Shown one piece after another: positions 1 to 5,733 of a DNA stretch of 7,308 nt. Every line of letters starts with the position of its first letter. The first letter of the stretch is position 1. The notes beneath the pieces are model-generated. The model saw only the letters and a list, made by a program, of their open reading frames with translations. It ran no database searches and was not told where the DNA came from. Where the stretch lies: the NCBI GenBank assembly GCA_903931645.1, contig CAIZDF010000017.1, positions 1 through 7,308 on the forward strand, read 5' to 3'. Position numbers and translations under genes: made by a program. The DNA comes from an uncultured Tolumonas sp. (GTDB taxonomy: Bacteria > Pseudomonadota > Gammaproteobacteria > Enterobacterales > Aeromonadaceae).

Positions 1-522
1 AATCTGGTCATGTATGTCACCGATCGCATGGCATTTTCCGCCAATAACCCGATCGCGTATATGACCGTTATGGAGCGCTGGGCAGAACAATTTCCTGTCG
101 ATATTCGTCCGCAAATTGTCCGCGTGCCATCGTTCGAAGCCGAGTTAGCCAGCAGTGACCATGTGTGGAAATTCGTGGCGGAAGGTGACCTAGAAAAGAT
201 AGCGGCATTCGCCCAACTGGAATGGGTGCAAGCCAATTTTACTGGGGAAAAGTCGTGGGCCAATCGCATCGATTTTTCTCGTCGTGGCAACACCAAAGGT
301 GCGCGTTTGAGTGAATTCCTCGCGCAGCACCAGATCGATCCGCAACACGTCGTCGCTATCGGCGATAACCATAACGACATCTCGATGCTGAAACTGGCTG
401 GTCTCGGCGTTGCCATGGCCAATGCCGAAGATGAGGTTAAGGCGATTGCCGACCGAGTCACCCGAGAGAGCAATAACGGGCAGGGCATTTTGGATGTGTT
501 GCAAGAATATTTTGGCGCCTAA
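1..522 (+). CDS. Cof-type HAD-IIB family hydrolase, 5'-truncated by window edge
   Basis: This is the C-terminal part (173 codons) of a haloacid dehalogenase superfamily phosphatase of the Cof/HAD-IIB type, enzymes that mostly remove phosphate from sugar phosphates in the cytoplasm. The frame is open from base 1, so the ATG at 10 is an internal Met and the real start lies upstream. HAD motif III is visible as GNTKGARL (Lys codon at 295-297), and motif IV as GDNHNDISML with the Mg-binding aspartates at 364-366 and 376-378. The nucleophile motif DxDxT belongs to the missing N-terminus. About 100 residues are missing compared with the usual 260-280. The gene ends 16 nt before ulaE and probably shares its operon, which suggests a phosphosugar housekeeping role in ascorbate use. 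The substrate cannot be read from the sequence. Confidence 0.88.
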   Translation, partial: NLVMYVTDRMAFSANNPIAYMTVMERWAEQFPVDIRPQIVRVPSFEAELASSDHVWKFVAEGDLEKIAAFAQLEWVQANFTGEKSWANRIDFSRRGNTKGARLSEFLAQHQIDPQHVVAIGDNHNDISMLKLAGLGVAMANAEDEVKAIADRVTRESNNGQGILDVLQEYFGA

Positions 523-538
523 CTGATGGAGTCTCGCC

Positions 539-1411
539 ATGCACAATTTTGAAAAACCTTTCCGCTTAGGTCTGTATGAAAAAGCGATGCCGAATTGCCT
601 GAACTGGGAAGAGAAAATCCAGATGGCGAAAGATCTTGGCTTTGATTTCATTGAAATTTCTGTCGATGAGTCAGACGAACGTCTGCAACGATTAGATTGG
701 TCTGATGACGAAATATATCAACTGCGTCACCTGTGTGAGCATTATGAATTACCGCTGCAATCAATGTGTCTGAGTGCGCATCGCCGCTTTCCGTTTGGTT
801 CAGAAGACCCGGCCATTCGTCAGCAAGCGCATCGCATTATGGAAAAAGCGATCAATCTGGCTTACAAGCTGGGCATTCGCTGCATTCAACTGGCGGGTTA
901 CGATGTCTATTACGAGCCACAAAGTCCGGCTACGCATCAGCGTTTTATTGAAGGTATGAAAGCGGCCACCAAAATGGCGGAACGCGCTGGTGTCATGCTG
1001 GGTGTTGAGATCATGGACACACCCTACCTGAATTCGCTGAGTAAATTTGAAGTGCTGAAAAAAGCCATCCCATCGCCTTATTTCATGGCTTACCCCGATG
1101 TTGGCAATATCACAGGCTGGAATTATGACACCTGCACCGAGCTGAAACTGAGCAGTGAACATATTGTGCAAGTGCACTTAAAAGACACGCTGAAAGTGAC
1201 AGATCAATGCAAAGGGCAGTTCCGCGATTTGGTGATCGGCGAAGGGCAGGTCGATTTTCCGGCCATCTTTAGCACCTTAGCCGAGATCAATTACAACGGC
1301 CCGATGGTGCTGGAAATGTGGGCGCAAGATGAGCATTGGGTCGACAATCTGCGCGTCGCTAAATCGCGCTTGGAACAAATGAGCCGGGTGGCTGGCATGT
1401 CGTTGGCGTGA
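539..1411 (+). CDS. ulaE: L-ribulose-5-phosphate / L-xylulose-5-phosphate 3-epimerase UlaE
   Basis: This cytoplasmic epimerase interconverts L-xylulose 5-phosphate and L-ribulose 5-phosphate, the step after 3-keto-L-gulonate-6-phosphate decarboxylation in anaerobic L-ascorbate breakdown. The 290 residues match the usual length of about 285. It has the TIM-barrel fold of the xylose isomerase/AP endonuclease 2 superfamily. The four metal ligands expected of the family are in place: E157 (GVEIMDT), D187 (YPDVGN), H213 (VHLKDT) and E259 (VLEMW). The N-terminal stretch around GLYEKAMP is typical of UlaE/SgbU. The start is supported by GGAG at 528-531, seven bases before the ATG, and by the 16-nt gap after the HAD gene, which implies cotranscription. 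The paralogue SgbU has the same fold; the ulaR gene downstream favours UlaE. Confidence 0.93.
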   Translation: MHNFEKPFRLGLYEKAMPNCLNWEEKIQMAKDLGFDFIEISVDESDERLQRLDWSDDEIYQLRHLCEHYELPLQSMCLSAHRRFPFGSEDPAIRQQAHRIMEKAINLAYKLGIRCIQLAGYDVYYEPQSPATHQRFIEGMKAATKMAERAGVMLGVEIMDTPYLNSLSKFEVLKKAIPSPYFMAYPDVGNITGWNYDTCTELKLSSEHIVQVHLKDTLKVTDQCKGQFRDLVIGEGQVDFPAIFSTLAEINYNGPMVLEMWAQDEHWVDNLRVAKSRLEQMSRVAGMSLA

Positions 1412-1432
1412 TCTGCATCGCGCCATTGCATG

Positions 1433-1461
1433 ATGAAATTTATGCTCACTATGAGTATAAT
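1433..1461 (+). promoter_or_regulatory. Predicted sigma70 promoter of ulaR
   Basis: A perfect -10 hexamer TATAAT lies at 1456-1461. Seventeen bases upstream is ATGAAA (1433-1438), matching four of six positions of the -35 consensus. The promoter is in the 91-bp gap after ulaE and about 40 bp before the ulaR ATG, so ulaR can be transcribed separately from the upstream genes. A short dyad, CTCA-CTA-TGAG (1445-1455), fills the spacer and touches the -10, a good place for repressor binding. Confidence 0.6.
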
Positions 1462-1498
1462 GTTAGCCAAGTAGTCATTAGTAATCATTAAGTGAGCA
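1443..1498. repeat. 8-bp inverted repeat flanking the ulaR promoter and RBS (candidate operator)
   Basis: TGCTCACT at 1443-1450 and AGTGAGCA at 1491-1498 are perfect reverse complements, 48 bp apart start to start. The left arm overlaps the promoter spacer and the right arm overlaps the probable ulaR ribosome binding site, with the ATG at 1503. The arrangement could be a pair of UlaR operator half-sites for autoregulation, since UlaR is known to act through DNA looping in E. coli. It could also be a stem in the 5' end of an upstream transcript. Function is inferred. Confidence 0.4.
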
Positions 1499-1502
1499 GG
1501 CA

Positions 1503-2258
1503 ATGACAGAATTACAACGACATCATGCAATTATTGAGCTTCTGCAACAGAAGCGGTATATGACAGTCGCCGGGCTGATCCAAGCCTTTGATATCTCTCC
1601 GGCCACCGCCCGACGCGATATTAATAAGCTTAATGAATCTGGCAAACTGCGCAAAGTTCGCAACGGTGCCGAGGCAACCACCGTGGCTAAAAGCCAGTGG
1701 TCGCCGATGGACAGCGAACAGAGCGTGAATTTCGATGAGAAAAGTCGCATCGCCATTGCCGCTGCCAAACTATGTCAGCCTGGCCAAAGCATTGTCATCA
1801 ACTGCGGTTCAACGGCATTCCTGCTTGGTCAGCATCTTTGCGGCATGGATGTGCAAGTCATTACCAACTACTTCCCGCTGGCCAGCTATCTGATTGAACA
1901 TCAGCATGAGCGCGTGCTGGTGATTGGCGGTCAGTATCATCGCGATCAATCGATCATGCTGGGTGCACAAGATGAGCTTTCCGGTATTTATACCGGCGAC
2001 TGGATGTTCACCAGTGGTAAGGGGTTAACCGAAGACGGCCTGTATAAAATCGATATGCTCACGGCCATGGCTGAACAAAAGATGCTGGCGAATGTTGGCA
2101 AACTAGTGGCACTGGTCGATAGCAGCAAGATTGGTCAGCGAGGTGGCGTGCTGTTCAGCAAAGCCGAACAGATGGATTACATCATCACCGGTAAAAATGC
2201 TGACCCGAAAGTGCTCGACGCACTACGCGCTAAAGGTTGCGAAATTATTCTGGTTTAA
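1503..2258 (+). CDS. ulaR: DeoR-family transcriptional repressor UlaR
   Basis: This is the repressor of the L-ascorbate utilisation genes; in E. coli it is released from DNA by L-ascorbate 6-phosphate. The 251 residues equal the E. coli length. An N-terminal DeoR winged helix-turn-helix occupies about residues 3-57, with the recognition helix [13 protein letters not shown] at 31-43 followed by [12 protein letters not shown]. The C-terminal sugar-phosphate sensor domain shows [10 protein letters not shown] (100-109), [10 protein letters not shown] (121-130), MFTSGKGLT (168-176) and VDSSKIG (205-211), all typical of UlaR. The start is the first ATG after a purine-rich GTGAGCAGG. The gene is codirectional with ulaE and follows its own promoter. 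In E. coli ulaR lies upstream of and divergent from the ula operon region, so the order here differs. Confidence 0.93.
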   Translation: MTELQRHHAIIELLQQKRYMTVAGLIQAFDISPATARRDINKLNESGKLRKVRNGAEATTVAKSQWSPMDSEQSVNFDEKSRIAIAAAKLCQPGQSIVINCGSTAFLLGQHLCGMDVQVITNYFPLASYLIEHQHERVLVIGGQYHRDQSIMLGAQDELSGIYTGDWMFTSGKGLTEDGLYKIDMLTAMAEQKMLANVGKLVALVDSSKIGQRGGVLFSKAEQMDYIITGKNADPKVLDALRAKGCEIILV

Positions 2259-2283
2259 CCGCTTTATTTTACCGCTAAATCTG

Positions 2284-2307
2284 ACGGCTGTTTTTCATGG
2301 CAGCCGT
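2284..2307. other. Hairpin between ulaR and comM
   Basis: ACGGCTG (2284-2290) and CAGCCGT (2301-2307) form a perfect 7-bp GC-rich stem around a 10-nt loop, 25 nt after the ulaR stop. No T-run follows the stem on either strand, so it is not a canonical intrinsic terminator. It may act as a weak attenuator or a 3'-end stabiliser for the ulaR transcript. Confidence 0.4.
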
Positions 2308-2345
2308 TGGTTAGTGTCAGTGCAAAATCGCCTCTGGAGTTTTGC

Positions 2346-2579
2346 ATGTTACTTGCCGTTGTCTACAGCCGCGCCAGCCTTGGCGTTGATGCGCCGCTTG
2401 TCTCTGTCGAAGTTCACCTCAGTAACGGTTTACCCGCGTTTAATATCGTCGGCTTGCCGGAAGCGTCGGTGAAAGAGTCGCGTGATCGGGTGCGCAGCGC
2501 GTTGATCAACGGCAACTTTGAGTTCCCCGCGAAACGCATTACCGTCAATTTAGCCCCTGCTCATAGACAGGATCTGTGA
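2346..2579 (+). pseudogene. comM: comM (YifB, Mg-chelatase-like AAA+ protein), 5' fragment cut by insertion
   Basis: ComM is a hexameric AAA+ DNA helicase that promotes branch migration during natural transformation and is normally about 505 residues. Here the first 72 residues follow the family (YSRASLGVDAPLVSVEVH, GLPAFNIVGLPEASVKESRD, PAKRITVNLAPA). The conserved continuation DLPKEGG is replaced by HRQDL and a stop. The break lies at codon 73 (2562), just where base composition turns AT-rich. The ATP-binding Walker motifs and zinc-related C-terminus are lost, so the fragment cannot function. The start is supported by TGGAG at 2335-2339, six bases before the ATG; an upstream in-frame ATG at 2307 lacks this signal. 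comM is known to host resistance islands (AbaR/Tn6022-type) in Acinetobacter. The 3' half of comM is not in the window. Confidence 0.85.
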
Positions 2580-2696
2580 GTTACATAATTAATTGAAAGA
2601 TTCTAATTTTAAATGATAAACCACATCAGTAAGTGAAAGTTTTGGTGCTCATCTTTTAATTAAAAACCACATCTAACTCTTACTAATTCATTGATT
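2562..2696. other. AT-rich left end of island, no gene
   Basis: These 135 bases lie between the comM break and the end of the cdsA-like gene. They hold no convincing gene and no intrinsic terminator for the minus-strand operon. At the junction, CATAGA (2562-2567) and TCTGTG (2573-2578) form an imperfect inverted repeat around five bases, a possible recombinase core. Two copies of a 10-bp direct repeat follow and are listed separately. Confidence 0.45.
2618..2673. repeat. Direct repeats AAACCACATC near the island boundary
   Basis: The 10-mer AAACCACATC occurs at 2618-2627 and 2664-2673, 46 bp apart, 56 and 102 bp inside the presumed island end. Repeated short sites just inside an element end are typical of transposase (TnsB-like) or integrase arm-binding sites. 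With only two copies, chance in AT-rich DNA cannot be excluded. Confidence 0.35.
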
Positions 2697-3641
2697 TTAT
2701 GATGTAAAAAAGTATCGTGTTAGGTGAAAAAATATAGGAGCTGAAAAGCTAACGGAATCCATACGATCCATCATTCCTCCATGGCCTTTGATCATTGTTC
2801 CCCAATCTTTTGCGCCCAAGCTCCGTTTTACTGCAGAAAGAACAAGTCCACCTAAGAAACCCATTAACACTGTAACGAATGCCATTCCTGCTGCCTGAAG
2901 TGGTGAAAACGGAGTGATCCACCACATAGCTGTACCAATGACAGTTGCTCCAATTATCCCGCCAATGAATCCCTCAACCGTCTTCGATGGGCTGACAACG
3001 GGTGCAATTTTAGTTTTGCCAAAAAGCTTCCCAAAGACATATTGAAGAACATCGCTTATTTGTACTACAAGCAGCATATAAAAGAGTAGCAGTGCATTTT
3101 GTCCGGAATAATCAGGAATATTGAGTAACAGCAGGGCTGGTACATGGCTAATACAATAGATAGTAACCATGATCCCCCATTGTATTTTTGCGCTTCGCTC
3201 TAGAAAATTTTCAGTATCTTGGGTTATTACGGATAAAGAAGGCAGGATAAGAAATCCATATACAGGAATAAAAATTGTGAAAAGAGAGTACCACTCAATG
3301 TTAATTAAATAGTATTGCACAGGAATAAGTACAAAGAATGCCAGAGATAAAGCTCGATGATCTCCAGCTTTAGTTGGTGTCAGCGTAATGAATTCTCTCA
3401 AAGCAAAAAAGGAAACAAGAGCGAACAATACAATCGTTGCGACTTTCCCAAGCAAAAAGGAGATCGCAAAAATAGCCACCATGATCCACCATGCTTTCAC
3501 ACGAATATTTAAGTTTTCTATTACTGCTTGATTGGTATCGTTTTTGACTCGAAAAGAAAGAAACCCACCAATAGCTGATGCTACTATCAGAAGAGTAACG
3601 ATCCCGCTTATCAACCAGAAAAACTTATCTTGTACAGTCAT
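2697..3641 (-). CDS. Phosphatidate cytidylyltransferase (CDP-diacylglycerol synthase), CdsA/YnbB-like
   Basis: This inner-membrane enzyme transfers CMP from CTP to phosphatidate, giving CDP-diacylglycerol, the precursor of phosphatidylglycerol and phosphatidylethanolamine. The 314-residue protein is very hydrophobic, with about eight predicted membrane helices. The CdsA signature is visible at residues 269-295: SAVKRSLGAKDWG, then GHGGMMDRMD. It departs from the classic pattern only by Lys where Pro or Gly is usual before GHGG. A second conserved block, SDVLQYVFGK (196-205) followed by SPSKTVEG (217-224), resembles the YnbB-type branch more than housekeeping CdsA. The start codon overlaps the acyltransferase stop (ATGA), showing translational coupling. 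It is the last gene of a three-gene operon, probably an accessory copy beside an essential chromosomal cdsA. Substrate preference is unknown. Confidence 0.9.
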   Translation of the reverse strand: MTVQDKFFWLISGIVTLLIVASAIGGFLSFRVKNDTNQAVIENLNIRVKAWWIMVAIFAISFLLGKVATIVLFALVSFFALREFITLTPTKAGDHRALSLAFFVLIPVQYYLINIEWYSLFTIFIPVYGFLILPSLSVITQDTENFLERSAKIQWGIMVTIYCISHVPALLLLNIPDYSGQNALLLFYMLLVVQISDVLQYVFGKLFGKTKIAPVVSPSKTVEGFIGGIIGATVIGTAMWWITPFSPLQAAGMAFVTVLMGFLGGLVLSAVKRSLGAKDWGTMIKGHGGMMDRMDSVSFSAPIFFHLTRYFFTS

Positions 3642-4258
3642 GCTAGCTCCATTACCGCATTGCGGGCCCGTTCTAAAAAAACTACTTTGCTTTCATCTGT
3701 ATTCCGAACCAGTTTTTTCCCAAATCGGACTGTACAGATCAGTGGTACAGGGAAAAACGTCCCCTTGGGCATGCAACGATGTAAGTTCTCAAGATAAACA
3801 GGGATTAACTCTACATTCGGGAAATGTTCTGCAAGATGGAATAGACCCGCTTTGAATTGGTTTGGTAGCGCTTGCTCATTCCGCGTCCCCTCCGGAAAGA
3901 TAATAAGTGAATTGCCCTCATTTAATGCGTTCATCAATGGCAGTAATGGATCAGCTTTAGCCTTACTCTTTATTCTTTCTATGAAGACAACATTCAGTAC
4001 TTTTGATGCAATAAACTTCCTTACAGCGCCTCTATTCCAATAATCTGCAGCGGCCACAGGTCGAGTGTTTGTTCTTAAATCAGGTGGTAAAGCTGACCAA
4101 ATAGCGATGGTATCGAGGTGACTTGAATGGTTAGCAAAATAGATCCGTTGTGTTGGGGATGGCACTGAACCGAGCCATCGTGGAGACGCTCCAATTAATA
4201 TTTTAACCAAGCCAATGAATAACTTTGATAGCCACATAGGATCAGCTATTTTGAGCAT
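3638..4258 (-). CDS. PlsC-like 1-acyl-glycerol-3-phosphate acyltransferase
   Basis: This membrane-associated acyltransferase probably adds a second acyl chain to lysophosphatidate to make phosphatidate, the substrate of the CDP-diacylglycerol synthase encoded next. The 206 residues carry the PlsC/LPLAT motifs in order: the catalytic HX4D as NHSSHLD (H44, D49), a motif II-like segment around VVFIERIK (90-97), FPEGTR at 121-126 and motif IV LIPVYLEN at 151-158. Only a short hydrophobic segment is present near the N-terminus (about 10-22). The chosen ATG overlaps the upstream gene by 17 nt. Neither it nor the next in-frame Met (codon 4237-4235) has a clear Shine-Dalgarno, so the start may be seven codons later. 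Acyl donor (acyl-ACP or acyl-CoA) and exact acceptor are not evident. Confidence 0.9.
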   Translation of the reverse strand: MLKIADPMWLSKLFIGLVKILIGASPRWLGSVPSPTQRIYFANHSSHLDTIAIWSALPPDLRTNTRPVAAADYWNRGAVRKFIASKVLNVVFIERIKSKAKADPLLPLMNALNEGNSLIIFPEGTRNEQALPNQFKAGLFHLAEHFPNVELIPVYLENLHRCMPKGTFFPVPLICTVRFGKKLVRNTDESKVVFLERARNAVMELA

Positions 4259-4874
4259 TAAGTTGAACTGCTATTGCTTGGGTGCGAGTGACGCATGTAA
4301 TTAAAGCCCCGAGAGTTATGATCACTAGTGCAATATTTAGTGCATACATTGAATTCCATAGTTTTTCCTCAATAGCACCCAATATACAAGCGAGTGTCAT
4401 AATCGCCATTCGATGCTGTTTAGCCATTGGTCCTCGAAAATCTTGTTGTAAACCTAATGAACCACCAAAAACCCGTATATATGCGGTAAGTGCAGCAGCT
4501 AAAGTACCAAGCCAGCCAATTGATGGAAGTTGAATTGCGTAGCCTAATGCAACGAAAAGTAATGAATCTGCGATCCGATCTGGAAACTCATTATATATTT
4601 GACCTAAAGGTGACTTTTTTCCGCCTTCAATGGCAACCATTCCATCGAGTAGGTTACATACAAGCCGTCCTTGAATAGCTGCAGCGCAGACCAGTAATCC
4701 GACAGGAGTTGGGTACCAGCTTAAGAACATGGCCCCAATTCCCGCAAAAAATATACTGATTAAAGATATTTGATTGGGTGAAACATTTGTTTTTACTAAA
4801 AATGAGGCCGCTTTTTTCGAGCATATGCTAGATCTTGCTTTGATCGGCCGTCGGTTATGGTCTGCGTCGTTCAT
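4242..4874 (-). CDS. CDP-alcohol phosphatidyltransferase family protein, YnbA-like
   Basis: Members of this membrane family move the phosphatidyl group of CDP-diacylglycerol to an alcohol (glycerol 3-phosphate, serine, inositol and others). The 210-residue protein has about five or six hydrophobic segments and a recognisable CDP-alcohol motif at residues 74-99. The motif reads N74-L-L-D77-G78, A81, I82, then eight residues to G91, N95 and D99. The canonical motif is DxxDGxxAR-x8-GxxxDxxxD, so Asn replaces the first and third Asp and Ile replaces Arg. As I remember it, E. coli YnbA has similar Asn substitutions, so this may be a subfamily trait and not decay. It is the first gene of the lipid operon. 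The start follows a weak GAGG about 14 bases upstream; the first 30 residues are polar and basic. The accepting alcohol cannot be inferred. Confidence 0.86.
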   Translation of the reverse strand: MNDADHNRRPIKARSSICSKKAASFLVKTNVSPNQISLISIFFAGIGAMFLSWYPTPVGLLVCAAAIQGRLVCNLLDGMVAIEGGKKSPLGQIYNEFPDRIADSLLFVALGYAIQLPSIGWLGTLAAALTAYIRVFGGSLGLQQDFRGPMAKQHRMAIMTLACILGAIEEKLWNSMYALNIALVIITLGALITCVTRTQAIAVQLNAQNS

Positions 4875-5090
4875 TAGTGTGGAATGCCTCGAATGAATAG
4901 GTTTATAAGCCTTTATCGGGCCAAACTGGTCGGTGCCCTTATGAATCCATGCTAACAGTCGAAAGTGTTCTGTACAATGAGGTTTAAGGCATGATGGCGA
5001 ATGCTATTACGCTCATTTATTTCTGATAAAGATTTTGGTTGCAAGAGCAATTTAATTGCTGACTTACCACGTAAAGCAGAAGGAATCAGA
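4875..5090. promoter_or_regulatory. Divergent control region between lipid operon and phosphoesterase-kinase pair
   Basis: These 216 bp separate two divergent gene sets and should hold both promoters. On the plus strand TACAAT (4973-4978) resembles a -10 but has a poor -35. On the minus strand an extended -10 (TG-T-TAGCAT, with TAGCAT at 4954-4949) lies 17 bp after TTGTAC (4977-4972), overlapping the plus-strand candidate. A near-palindrome, AGGTTTATAAGCCT, with 12 of 14 positions symmetric, lies at 4899-4912 close to the lipid operon start. No coding gene or RNA is recognisable. Promoter calls are weak. Confidence 0.35.
5078..5084 (+). promoter_or_regulatory. Ribosome binding site deciding the phosphoesterase start
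   Basis: AGAAGGA at 5078-5084 lies six bases before the ATG at 5091. It favours this start over the in-frame ATG at 5001, which would add 30 residues before the N-terminal metal-binding motif that normally begins these proteins. Confidence 0.7.
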
Positions 5091-5732
5091 ATGATTTTAT
5101 TTTGTGGTGACCCACATGGACAATTCGAGCACATTTTTGATCGAGTACGGCAAACTCGACCTGCTGCCGTCATTTTGTTGGGTGACCTCGATTTGCCTCA
5201 GCCTTTTGAAACGGTATTTGCGCCAATTCTGGATTTAACAGAGGTGTGGTTCATTCATGGTAACCATGATACAGATCATGTGTATTGCTATGACCACTTA
5301 TTTCATTCCTCGTTATCGGATGGAAACCTACACGGTAAGGTAATGAATATTGGTGGATTGCGAATTGCTGGGTTAGGCGGCGTATTCAGAGGGCAAATTT
5401 GGTATCCACCAGAAAATCCTCGATATCGAACTAAAGCTGATTTCATTGCCCGTTGTGGCAAAGGGAATCGGTGGCGTGGTGGCTTACCGCTCAAGCATCG
5501 AAGCAGCATTTTTCCTGATGATTTAGAGTTATTTAAAGACCAGAAGGCTGACGTTCTGGTCTGTCATGAAGCACCTGGCGCACATCCGCATGGATTCGCC
5601 GTCATTGATGAATTAGCGGATTCGTTAGGTGTAAAACAAATTATCCATGGTCATCATCATGAACCATTTATCTATTCCGAACCCCAGTATGTGAACGTCG
5701 GTTTTCGTGGTTTTTATGAGATGTCAGATTGA
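5091..5732 (+). CDS. Calcineurin-like metallophosphoesterase
   Basis: This is a soluble, dimetal-dependent phosphoesterase of 213 residues. All family motifs are present in order: GDPHG (D7, H9), GDLD (31-34, D32), GNHD (57-60, N58 and H59), CHEAP (H159) and HGHHH (H188 and H190 as GHxH). A GLGGVFRG turn (94-101) is also typical. No signal peptide or membrane segment is seen, so it should act in the cytoplasm. The nearest named family cannot be fixed; related domains hydrolyse phosphoproteins, cyclic nucleotides, dinucleotides or lipid phosphates. Its stop is followed after one nucleotide by the HipA-like kinase ATG, so the two are almost certainly cotranslated. This places it where HipB antitoxin stands in hipBA operons. 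Counteracting the kinase by dephosphorylation is an inference; a role with the divergent lipid genes is an alternative. Confidence 0.88.
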   Translation: MILFCGDPHGQFEHIFDRVRQTRPAAVILLGDLDLPQPFETVFAPILDLTEVWFIHGNHDTDHVYCYDHLFHSSLSDGNLHGKVMNIGGLRIAGLGGVFRGQIWYPPENPRYRTKADFIARCGKGNRWRGGLPLKHRSSIFPDDLELFKDQKADVLVCHEAPGAHPHGFAVIDELADSLGVKQIIHGHHHEPFIYSEPQYVNVGFRGFYEMSD

Positions 5733-5733
5733 T

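Noticed and set aside
190..651. 153-codon minus-strand open frame
   Set aside because: It lies antisense to the HAD gene and ulaE, both with clear family motifs, and shows no recognisable domain.
800..1177. 125-codon minus-strand open frame
   Set aside because: It is fully antisense to ulaE and its sequence has no family features; it is a shadow of codon bias.
2284..2310. Rho-independent terminator after ulaR
   Set aside because: The stem is good but the T-run is inside the loop, and none follows the stem on either strand; kept only as a hairpin.
2131..2472. 113-codon plus-strand frame across the ulaR-comM gap
   Set aside because: It overlaps the ulaR 3' end and the comM start in another frame, with no ribosome binding site and no known domain.
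2562..2696. Tn7-like transposon end
   Set aside because: I could not recognise terminal sequences of Tn7 or Tn6022, and no transposition gene is in view, so only unnamed repeats are reported.
3532..3855. 107-codon plus-strand open frame
   Set aside because: It lies antisense to the cdsA-like and plsC-like genes, which have intact catalytic motifs and coupled starts.
5001..5090. Longer phosphoesterase start at 5001
   Set aside because: It would add 30 residues unlike the family before the first metal motif, while a strong ribosome binding site serves 5091.
5707..5733. Earlier kinase start at 5707 overlapping the phosphoesterase
   Set aside because: The nine added residues merely translate phosphoesterase codons in another frame; the ATG at 5734 begins the expected N-terminus.
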